From Candidatus Sulfopaludibacter sp. SbA3 (GTDB lineage Bacteria > Acidobacteriota > Terriglobia > Bryobacterales > Bryobacteraceae), in NCBI GenBank assembly GCA_945900935.1, contig CAMDKT010000467.1, positions 1-5,178 on the forward strand: 5,178 nt of DNA. The letters are read 5' to 3'. Shown in pieces: positions 1-5,178 of the stretch (the stretch's first letter is position 1; every line of letters begins with the position of its first letter). The notes under the pieces were generated by a model, which had not been told where the DNA came from, did no database searches, and worked only from the letters and a program-made list of their open reading frames with translations. A program made the translations under genes and the position numbers.

Positions 1-1337
1 TGGCCTATCAGTTAACGCCGAAGACCGTCCTCCGCGGCGGCTGGTCGATCTACTATCAGGGCCTGTCGAGCGGCGGTTGCGGTTGCCGCGCCGGTTTCGC
101 CGGTTCCAACGACTTGCAGAGCGATGGACGCAACCCGGTCCTGAACTGGGACGGCGGGATTCCGTTGGCGCCCGGCTATCGTCCTCCGCCGATCATCGAT
201 CCTTCGTACGTGAACTTCCAGAGCGTCCAATATCAGGGTTCGACCGCCGGTCAACCTGGCCGCATCTACAACTGGAGCGCCAACGTTCAGCACGAGATTA
301 GAGGATTCCTGATCGACGTAGCCTATCAGGGCAATCGCGGTACACGCCTGAACTCAACGATGGACCTCAACCAGGTTGCCAGCAGCCAGTTGAGCCGTGG
401 TTCCCTGCTCGGTCAGCGGATCGATTCGCCGGCGGCATCGGCTGCTGGAATTCGGCCTCCTTTCGCCAGTTTCCCGGCCGGCCAGAGCGTCGCTCAGTCG
501 CTGCGGGCTTTCCCGCAGTATCTGACGGTTGCCAGCGTCTTCGCCGGCTACGGCCGAAGTTGGTACGACGCCCTCCAGACCAAGGTCGAGCGCCGTTTTG
601 GTTCCTACCAGTTGCAGGCTAACTACACCTGGTCGAAGAGCCTCGGCTACGGCCACTTCCGCCAGGTATTCAGCCAGTTGGGCGGTCAGGGTTCCCCGCA
701 GGATTACGGCAATCTGCCCGATTCGAAGAGCTTCATGCCTTTCGATATTCCCCACGTGTTCAACATTCTCAGCACCTTTGACTTGCCCTTCGGCAAAGGT
801 CACAAGTTCCTGAACGGCAGGGACAAAATCACCACCGCATTGGTGAGCGGCTGGACGATCGCTGGCGCGCAAGTGTACCGCAAGGGCACGCTGCTGCAGT
901 TGGTGACGCCCGGCAACCCGCTGGGTAACGGCGTGTTGTTCGCGCCGCTCACCAAGGCAAACAAGTCCGCCGTGCCAATCCGCACCGGGATCGAGCGCAC
1001 CTCGCTTGACCCGAATAACCCCTCCGGCCGGTTCTTTAACGCGGCGGCCTTCACAGCGGCTCCGCAATACACGCTTGGAACGGCCGCGTTCTACCAGAAC
1101 GATTTCCGCCAGCCCTCTGTCTTCACCGAGAACCTCTCGATCGTGAAGCGGACGACGATTTTCAACAACGACAAGAACCCGGTCGTCCTCACCTACCGCG
1201 CCGATGGCTTCAACATCTTCAACCGCACGAGCTTTGGCGGTGTTGTCGGCACTATCGGCAACGCGAACTTCGGCCGTCCCACCGGACCGCAGAACGGACC
1301 TCGCATCATCACCATGGGCCTCCGCCTGGAGTTCTAA
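1..1337 (+). CDS. TonB-dependent receptor, Oar-like, C-terminal beta-barrel part (5' end outside window)
   Basis: The reading frame is open from the first complete codon at position 3 to the TAA at 1335-1337, giving 444 codons, so the true start lies upstream; a TTG at 114 is internal, not a start. The protein is the C-terminal barrel of an Oar-like, carboxypeptidase-regulatory-domain TonB-dependent receptor. Numbering from position 3, recognisable family segments in order are YNWSANVQHE (89-98), DVAYQGNRGTRL (105-116), RAFPQY (168-173), YDALQTKVERRF (188-199), ANYTWSKSL (206-214), LPFGKG (261-266), RADGFNIFNRTSFG (399-412) and the terminal GLRLEF. The final phenylalanine is the usual outer-membrane barrel insertion signal. 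Family members usually run to about 1,000 residues or more, so the signal peptide, regulatory-like domain and plug would be upstream. The protein is expected in the outer membrane; its substrate cannot be told. A CxC pair (C26, C28) is present in the fragment. The family call is secure, the ligand is unknown. Confidence 0.93.
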   Translation, partial: AYQLTPKTVLRGGWSIYYQGLSSGGCGCRAGFAGSNDLQSDGRNPVLNWDGGIPLAPGYRPPPIIDPSYVNFQSVQYQGSTAGQPGRIYNWSANVQHEIRGFLIDVAYQGNRGTRLNSTMDLNQVASSQLSRGSLLGQRIDSPAASAAGIRPPFASFPAGQSVAQSLRAFPQYLTVASVFAGYGRSWYDALQTKVERRFGSYQLQANYTWSKSLGYGHFRQVFSQLGGQGSPQDYGNLPDSKSFMPFDIPHVFNILSTFDLPFGKGHKFLNGRDKITTALVSGWTIAGAQVYRKGTLLQLVTPGNPLGNGVLFAPLTKANKSAVPIRTGIERTSLDPNNPSGRFFNAAAFTAAPQYTLGTAAFYQNDFRQPSVFTENLSIVKRTTIFNNDKNPVVLTYRADGFNIFNRTSFGGVVGTIGNANFGRPTGPQNGPRIITMGLRLEF

Positions 1338-1354
1338 TTCCACCCGCAACAACA

Positions 1355-1384
1355 AAAAAGGCCGCCCCACCGGGCGGCCTTTTT
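1355..1384. terminator. Bidirectional intrinsic terminator between convergent genes
   Basis: The stem pairs GGCCGCCC (1360-1367) with GGGCGGCC (1372-1379) around a CACC loop. It is extended outward by an A run (from 1354) facing a T run (1380-1384). Read on the plus strand it ends in a U tract for the receptor gene, whose stop is at 1337. Read on the minus strand it also ends in a U tract for the trans-sulfuration gene, whose stop is at 1387-1389. The perfect eight-base GC stem and its place between two convergent stop codons make this a confident call. Confidence 0.93.
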
Positions 1385-1386
1385 CA

Positions 1387-2562
1387 TTACAGCGCCTGCT
1401 CCAAATCCTCGCAGATATCCGCCGCATCCTCAATCCCAACCGACAGCCGCACCAAACTATCCCGAATCCCCAGCCGCTCCCGCTGCTTCGGAGCCAGATC
1501 GCGATGCGAACTCATCGCAGGATACAGAATCATGCTGTGCACATCGCCTAAAGACGTCGCCTTGACGATCATTTGCAGCCGGTTCATGAACACGAAAACT
1601 TCCTCCCGCCCCGCACCAGCGATTTCAAAGCTGATCATGGCCCCAAAAAGACCGCTCGGTAAAAGCCGTTGGATCGTCGAAGCATCGGGATGCTCCCGAT
1701 CATCCAGAAAATTCACCTTCGCCACTCGCGGATGCCCCCGCAGAAACGCAGCCACCTCGACAGCATTCCGGCACTGCCGTTCCATCCGCAACGGAAACGT
1801 CTTAATCCCGCGCATCGAAAGATAAGCTTCAAAAGGTCCAAGCGTCGGGCCATACGTCCGCGACAACGTACGAAGCGCTTCGTAGTGCCCCTCATCGCTA
1901 ACAATAAGTCCGCCCATCACGTCCCCGTGACCCGCCAAATACTTCGTCAGCGAATGCACGGACATATTCGCCCCAAGTTCCAACGGACGAACCAGCATCG
2001 GCGTCGCAAAAGTGTTGTCCACGATCAACGCCGCGCCGGATTCCTTCGTCATCGCCGCGATTAAATCGATCGGACCAACTCGCAGCAAAGGATTCGAAAT
2101 CGTCTCCATCAAAACCACGCCGGGCCGCTCTTCGGCAATCACCGCCGCCACGCGATCCACGTCGCAAATATCGACAAACGTCGTCTCGATCCCGAACGGC
2201 TCCAGCACCTTCGTCAGCAGATTCATCGTCGCGCCGTACAACGCACTGGCGGCCACCACTTTTTTCCGCCGGTCAATCAGCGCCGTACGAATCGCCATCT
2301 CCAACGCCGCCATGCCGGTAGCACAAGCCAACGATCCATGACCCCCTTCAAGCGCCGTGCAAAGCTCTTCCAACGCATGATTCGTCGGGTTGTCGTAGCG
2401 GGCGTAGGCGTAGCCCTCCACTTCCTGAGCAAACACCTTGTCAGTGGTCTCAATGTCCTCGTAAACAAAGCTCGACGCCGTGTAAATCGGAGTCGTTACC
2501 GGGATGTGATCGCCCTGCTTCTTCCGGTCCCCGGCGTGGACCGCCTTCGTATGAATGTTCAT
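1387..2562 (-). CDS. PLP-dependent trans-sulfuration enzyme (cystathionine gamma-synthase/lyase family)
   Basis: This 391-residue protein belongs to the Cys/Met metabolism PLP-dependent family, fold type I, and has the usual family length. Visible signatures are YAYARYDNPT (51-60), whose Y53 and R55 would bind the cofactor phosphate of the neighbouring subunit; LYGAT (108-112), whose Y109 should stack on the PLP ring; VDNTFATP (181-188), whose D182 would pair with the pyridine nitrogen; SVHSLTKYLAGHGDVMGG (201-218), with K207 as the Schiff-base lysine; and RLSVGIED (372-379), with R372 for the substrate carboxylate. The protein should be a cytosolic tetramer acting on cystathionine, O-acylhomoserine or a sulfur amino acid. 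The exact reaction cannot be fixed from sequence. Residue 111 is alanine where methionine gamma-lyases carry a key cysteine, which argues against that activity. The start ATG overlaps the TGA of cysS (ATGA), and GGAAACGGAAAGC just before it offers only a weak ribosome site, so coupling to cysS translation is likely. It is the second gene of the operon and ends at the shared terminator. Confidence 0.93.
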   Translation of the reverse strand: MNIHTKAVHAGDRKKQGDHIPVTTPIYTASSFVYEDIETTDKVFAQEVEGYAYARYDNPTNHALEELCTALEGGHGSLACATGMAALEMAIRTALIDRRKKVVAASALYGATMNLLTKVLEPFGIETTFVDICDVDRVAAVIAEERPGVVLMETISNPLLRVGPIDLIAAMTKESGAALIVDNTFATPMLVRPLELGANMSVHSLTKYLAGHGDVMGGLIVSDEGHYEALRTLSRTYGPTLGPFEAYLSMRGIKTFPLRMERQCRNAVEVAAFLRGHPRVAKVNFLDDREHPDASTIQRLLPSGLFGAMISFEIAGAGREEVFVFMNRLQMIVKATSLGDVHSMILYPAMSSHRDLAPKQRERLGIRDSLVRLSVGIEDAADICEDLEQAL

Positions 2563-3962
2563 GCTTTCCGTTTCCAGCGCGTACCCTCTTTGGTGTCTTC
2601 CAGGATGATTCCCTTTTCCAGCAATTCGGCCCGAATCGCATCGGCGCGCGCGAAGTTCCGAGCCTTCTTAGCCGATACGCGCTCGGCCGCCAAGGCATCG
2701 ATCTCTTCGTCAGCCAGACCGCCTTCCGCCACGGTCGGCGTCATCACAGCAAAGACTTCATCAAACCGCGCCAACACCGCCATCGCCCCGCCAACGTTCC
2801 CCGCGTTGAAGGCCCCCGAGTCCATCGCCGTGTTCGAATCGCGAATAAACTCAAACAGCGCCCCAAGCGCGCTGGCGGTATTCAAATCGTCGTCCATCGC
2901 CTCGTCGAACAGCCGCAAAGTTCCCGCCGACCGCTCCTCGGCCTCAACCACGGACCCATCCGGAAACTTATCCGTCTGCAACCGCCGTTCAAAATTGCGA
3001 AGCCGCTCGATGGACGCCGCCGCCGCCTTCAACCCGTCAAAAGTAAAGTTGAGCTTATTTCGATAAGGCACCGAAGCCAGCAAATAACGCACCGCCTCCG
3101 GCTGATACCCCATCTGCATCACGTCGCGAAGCGTGTAGTAGTTGCCAAGCGACTTCGACATCTTCTGCCCCTCGACAATCAGATGCTCCGCGTGAATCCA
3201 GAACCGCGCGAACGGCTTGCCCGTCACCGCCTCGCTCTGTGCAATTTCGTTCTCGTGGTGAGGAAACGTAAGGTCAATCCCGCCCGCGTGAATATCAAGC
3301 GTTTCGCCCAAATACTTCATCGCCATCGCCGAGCACTCGATGTGCCAACCCGGACGCCCGTCGCCAATCGCCGTGTTCCAACTCGGCTCCCCGTCCTTCT
3401 TCTGTTTCCACAAAACAAAGTCGCGGGCGTTCTCTTTTTCGTACTCATCCACATCCACGCGCGCCCCCGCAATCATCCCGCCGAAATCGTTATGCGACAA
3501 CTTGCCGTACTCCGGAAACTTGCCGATGCGGTAATAAATCGACCCGTCGCTTTCATACGTCATTCCCTTCTCCGTCAACGACTGGATCAACGACACCATC
3601 TCGCCAATATGTTCCGTCGCGCGAACGATTTTCTCCGGTTGCTGGAAGCGAAGCGTCGCCATGTCCTCCAGAAACGCCGCCTCATACGGTTTCGTGTATT
3701 CGTTAATCGAAACATTCCCCGCCACAGAGGCGCGGATGATCTTGTCATCCACATCTGTGATGTTCATCACGTGCAGCGTCTCAAAATGCCGCGCCCGCAG
3801 CCAGCGGCGGAGAATATCCTGGAACGTAAACGTCCGCAGGTTCCCAATGTGGGCGTAGTTGTAGACAGTCGGGCCGCAGACGTACATCCGCACGGTCTTG
3901 CCGTCGGCGGGGGCAAAGTCTTCGACTTTTTGGGTGAGTGTGTTGTAGAAGCGAATCGGCAT
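2559..3962 (-). CDS. cysS: Cysteinyl-tRNA synthetase
   Basis: This cytosolic class I aminoacyl-tRNA synthetase attaches cysteine to tRNA-Cys using ATP. The 467 residues are close to the E. coli length of 461. In order, the sequence shows CGPTVYNYAHIGN (29-41), with the HIGH motif in its common HIGN form at 38-41; GWHIECSAM (205-213); HAGGIDLTFPHHENEIAQSE (225-244); and KMSKS (267-271). The four zinc ligands that select the cysteine thiol are all present as C29, C210, H235 and E239, each one residue after its E. coli counterpart. The C-terminal region has the helical DDDLNTASALGALF segment (357-370) and the ending GIILEDTKEGTRWK (451-464), typical of the anticodon-binding part. The start is the ATG at 3962, immediately followed by the usual N-terminal RFYNTLTQKVEDF; a GAGG lies about 12 bases upstream (3975-3978). 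It is the first gene of an operon with the trans-sulfuration enzyme. All active-site motifs are intact and nothing suggests decay. Confidence 0.98.
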   Translation of the reverse strand: MPIRFYNTLTQKVEDFAPADGKTVRMYVCGPTVYNYAHIGNLRTFTFQDILRRWLRARHFETLHVMNITDVDDKIIRASVAGNVSINEYTKPYEAAFLEDMATLRFQQPEKIVRATEHIGEMVSLIQSLTEKGMTYESDGSIYYRIGKFPEYGKLSHNDFGGMIAGARVDVDEYEKENARDFVLWKQKKDGEPSWNTAIGDGRPGWHIECSAMAMKYLGETLDIHAGGIDLTFPHHENEIAQSEAVTGKPFARFWIHAEHLIVEGQKMSKSLGNYYTLRDVMQMGYQPEAVRYLLASVPYRNKLNFTFDGLKAAAASIERLRNFERRLQTDKFPDGSVVEAEERSAGTLRLFDEAMDDDLNTASALGALFEFIRDSNTAMDSGAFNAGNVGGAMAVLARFDEVFAVMTPTVAEGGLADEEIDALAAERVSAKKARNFARADAIRAELLEKGIILEDTKEGTRWKRKA

Positions 3963-4006
3963 TGCGTGGGTAAACCTCTATGATACTATTCGGTTAGACG
4001 AATGCC
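3963..4006. promoter_or_regulatory. 44-bp divergent spacer, probable promoters for the cysS operon and the Uma2 genes
   Basis: The two start codons face away from each other across 44 bases, so promoters for both directions must lie here or reach into the genes. On the plus strand TATGAT (3979-3984) matches the -10 consensus at five of six positions; on the minus strand TATCAT (3985 to 3980) does too. The two candidates overlap on the same AT-rich patch, which would make the promoters mutually exclusive. I find no convincing -35 box for either. The space is too short for a T-box leader or a SAM riboswitch ahead of cysS. The exact elements are tentative; only the position is firm. Confidence 0.4.
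3975..3978 (-). promoter_or_regulatory. Possible ribosome binding site of cysS
   Basis: GAGG on the minus strand sits 12 bases before the cysS ATG. That is slightly farther than ideal, but it is the only purine-rich match in the leader and it supports the ATG at 3962. Confidence 0.35.
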
Positions 4007-4612
4007 ATGGCGTTCCTGATCGACACCGATTTCCTGCCCGCCACCTTGACCGCTCACCCGATGAGCGACGACGAGTTCGCCGCGTTCTGTTCCGAACACC
4101 CCGACCTCTCTTTTGAAATGTCAGCCGAGGGCGAGATCATCGTAATGGCACCAACCTTTTTCTTAACAGGCGTCCGGAATGTCCGGATCAGCGGCCGATT
4201 GGAAGCGTGGGCGGAGTCGGACGGTCGCGGCATCACGGTCGATTCTTCCACCCTCTTTGTCCTCCCCAACGGCGCCCGTCGATCTCCAGATGCCTCCTGG
4301 ACACTCAAAAGCCGCATCCAACAACTGGACGCCACAACCCTGCAAAAATTCTTGAACCTATGCCCCGACTTCGTAATTGAACTCAAATCCGCCTCGGACC
4401 GGCCAAAGACGATTCACAAGAAAATGAAGGAATATCTCGCCAACGGAGCGCAATTGGGTTGGCTGATCGATCCCGACGCGCGCACGGTTTCCATCTACCG
4501 GCCGAACCGCGAAGTCGAGACCCTCGCCAACGTCGAGTCGATTGCCGGCGATGGCCCCGTCGCCGGCTTTGTGTTAGACCTCCGCCCAGTCTGGAATCCG
4601 CTCGCTGGCTGA
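4007..4612 (+). CDS. Uma2-family PD-(D/E)XK nuclease-like protein, copy 1
   Basis: This is a complete 201-residue member of the Uma2 family (formerly DUF820), a PD-(D/E)XK-type fold annotated as putative endonuclease, of usual length. The N-terminal half carries the FEMSAEGEIIVMAPT strand pair (36-50). The candidate catalytic residues are D95 in RRSPDASW (91-98) and E125 and K127 in PDFVIELKSASD (120-131). The rest of the core follows as KMKEYLANGAQLGWLIDPD (139-157) and VSIYRP (161-166). The protein should be soluble; no signal peptide or membrane segment is visible. Its biological role is unknown, because members are often annotated from fold alone. The ATG at 4007 has no Shine-Dalgarno sequence but is preceded by a short stretch also found before copy 2, which supports it as the start. 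Compared with copy 2 it has five extra codons at its N-terminus. It heads a tandem pair, 24 bp before copy 2. Confidence 0.9.
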   Translation: MAFLIDTDFLPATLTAHPMSDDEFAAFCSEHPDLSFEMSAEGEIIVMAPTFFLTGVRNVRISGRLEAWAESDGRGITVDSSTLFVLPNGARRSPDASWTLKSRIQQLDATTLQKFLNLCPDFVIELKSASDRPKTIHKKMKEYLANGAQLGWLIDPDARTVSIYRPNREVETLANVESIAGDGPVAGFVLDLRPVWNPLAG

Positions 4613-4636
4613 CCCCCTTTGCGCTAGACTCGAGCC
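4613..4636 (+). promoter_or_regulatory. Short spacer between Uma2 copies with possible leaderless -10 element
   Basis: The 24-bp gap contains TAGACT (4625-4630), of the form TANNNT, ending six bases before the ATG at 4637. No Shine-Dalgarno sequence is present. Copy 1 has TAGACG (3995-4000) at exactly the same distance from its own ATG. This spacing is what leaderless genes with a -10 just ahead of the start codon show in several phyla. I see no -35 box. Read-through from copy 1 is an equally good explanation for how copy 2 is expressed. Confidence 0.3.
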
Positions 4637-5178
4637 ATGACCGAGTTCCTGCCCGTCACCTTGACGGCTCATCCGATGACTGACGATGAGTTTGCCGAAT
4701 TCTGCTCCGATCACCCCGACCTCTTTTTTGAAATGTCAGCCGAGGGCGAGATCATCGTAATGGCCGGGGCCTATACGCTTACTGGCGTCCGAAATGCCAT
4801 GATCAGCGCCCATTTGGACGCCTGGGCTCGTCTGGACCGCCGCGGCATCACGGTCGGTTCTTCCACCGGCTTCGTCCTTCCCAATGGCGCCCGCCGCTCT
4901 CCGGATGCCTCCTGGACACTCAAAAGCCGCATCGAACAACTGGACCCTGCCATCCAGGAAAAATTCTGGCATCTTTGCCCCGACTTCGTAATCGAACTCA
5001 AATCCGCCTCGGACATGTCACAGACGATTCACAAGAAAATGAAAGAATATCTGGCCAATGGAGCGCAATTGGGTTGGCTGATCGACTTCGAGGCCCGTAC
5101 GGTTTCCATCTACCGGCCAGACCACGAAGTCGAAACCCTCGCCAACGTGGAGTCGATTACCGGCGACGGCCCAGTCGC
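4637..5178 (+). CDS. Uma2-family PD-(D/E)XK nuclease-like protein, copy 2 (3' end outside window)
   Basis: The frame from the ATG at 4637 is open for 180 codons to the window edge with no stop, so roughly 15-20 codons are missing if it matches copy 1. The protein is a close paralogue of copy 1: my hand alignment gives about 36 differences over about 177 residues, near 80% identity, with no gap after the first few codons. All core residues are kept: D90 in RRSPDASW, E120 and K122 in PDFVIELKSASD (115-126), then KMKEYLANGAQLGWLID (134-150) and VSIYRP (156-161). Differences from copy 1 gather in a few patches: MAGAYT in place of MAPTFF, the AHLDAWARLDRRG segment (58-70), the LDPAIQEKFWH segment (102-112), and MSQ after the ELKSASD motif. 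The gene appears intact within what is visible. Its function is unknown beyond the predicted nuclease fold. The start is supported by upstream bases shared with copy 1. Confidence 0.9.
   Translation, partial: MTEFLPVTLTAHPMTDDEFAEFCSDHPDLFFEMSAEGEIIVMAGAYTLTGVRNAMISAHLDAWARLDRRGITVGSSTGFVLPNGARRSPDASWTLKSRIEQLDPAIQEKFWHLCPDFVIELKSASDMSQTIHKKMKEYLANGAQLGWLIDFEARTVSIYRPDHEVETLANVESITGDGPV

Larger units (their letters stand above)
3994..5178 (+). repeat. Tandem duplication containing the two Uma2 genes
   Basis: Two direct, diverged repeat units can be recognised: 3994 to about 4612, and 4624 to beyond the window end. Homology begins upstream of the coding regions: the 16 bases ending in each ATG (3994-4009 and 4624-4639) share TAGAC and GCCATG at identical spacing. 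Inside the genes long runs match at DNA level, for example a perfect 30-base match (4289-4318 with 4904-4933) and 38 of 39 bases (4361-4399 with 4976-5014). There are no transposase genes or inverted repeats, so this is a gene duplication, not a mobile element. Confidence 0.85.

Noticed and set aside
114..116. Start codon of the receptor frame at TTG 114.
   Set aside because: The same frame stays open to the window edge, with barrel-like sequence upstream (RGGWSIYYQG), so this is the interior of a longer gene.
354..1439. Long open frame (361 codons) on the minus strand opposite the receptor gene.
   Set aside because: It is rich in Arg/Glu/Val of the kind produced by reading the complement of a GC-rich gene, shows no recognisable domain, runs through the bidirectional terminator, and conflicts with a receptor frame that has clear family motifs.
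2338..3983. Plus-strand open frames at 2338-3066 and 3183-3983 opposite cysS and the trans-sulfuration gene.
   Set aside because: They are antisense shadows of genes with full catalytic motifs; their translations are low-complexity Arg/Ser/Ala-rich and look like no family.
3963..4006. T-box leader or SAM riboswitch ahead of the cysS operon, which would suit its sulfur theme.
   Set aside because: Only 44 bases separate cysS from the divergent gene, there is no T-box sequence or terminator-like hairpin, and a riboswitch would not fit.
4054..5016. Similar minus-strand frames opposite both Uma2 copies (4054-4386 and 4771-5016).
   Set aside because: Their similarity to each other follows from the duplication of the sense genes; no start signal or domain supports them.
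4007..5178. Restriction-modification or toxin-antitoxin locus built on the Uma2 genes.
   Set aside because: No methyltransferase, specificity subunit or small antitoxin-like frame is visible next to them; the neighbour is cysS.
3994..5178. Insertion sequence explaining the repeated DNA at the right edge.
   Set aside because: No transposase, terminal inverted repeats or target-site duplications are seen; the repeat units coincide with the two Uma2 genes and their immediate upstream bases.

Overview
The window reads as a piece of a moderately GC-rich bacterial chromosome, most likely an acidobacterium and perhaps close to Solibacter/Bryobacter. The main clue is the first gene, an Oar-like TonB-dependent outer-membrane receptor of the type that is greatly expanded in those bacteria. 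A tandem pair of Uma2-family genes fits the same kind of genome. The taxonomic call is an inference from family habits, not from a marker-gene comparison.

Layout: (1) positions 1-1337, plus strand, carry the C-terminal 444 codons of the Oar-like receptor, whose N-terminal part lies outside the window. (2) A strong, nearly symmetrical GC-rich hairpin flanked by an A run and a T run sits at 1355-1384. It lies between two convergent stop codons and can terminate transcription from both sides. (3) Positions 3962 down to 1387, minus strand, form a two-gene operon: cysS (cysteinyl-tRNA synthetase), then a PLP-dependent trans-sulfuration enzyme of the cystathionine gamma-synthase family. The two overlap by four bases (ATGA), which suggests translational coupling. 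(4) A 44-bp divergent spacer (3963-4006) separates the operon from two tandem plus-strand Uma2-family (PD-(D/E)XK nuclease-like) genes. The first is complete (4007-4612). The second starts at 4637 and is still open at the window end.

How the genes fit together: cysS and its partner are both linked to cysteine, one charging tRNA with it and the other belonging to the family that makes or breaks cysteine/methionine precursors. The two Uma2 genes are clearly duplicates, about 80% identical in protein by hand count. The duplicated segment appears to include a few bases upstream of the start codon, where both copies have TAGAC six or seven bases before ATG and no Shine-Dalgarno sequence. The receptor shows no functional link to its neighbours.

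No RNA gene, CRISPR array, insertion sequence or phage gene was seen, and no stretch longer than 300 bases lacks a gene. Most of the window is ordinary housekeeping and accessory content. The points that deserve a second look are the Uma2 duplication, with its patchy divergence and possible leaderless starts, and the cysS/trans-sulfuration coupling. I do not see a clearly new biological system.
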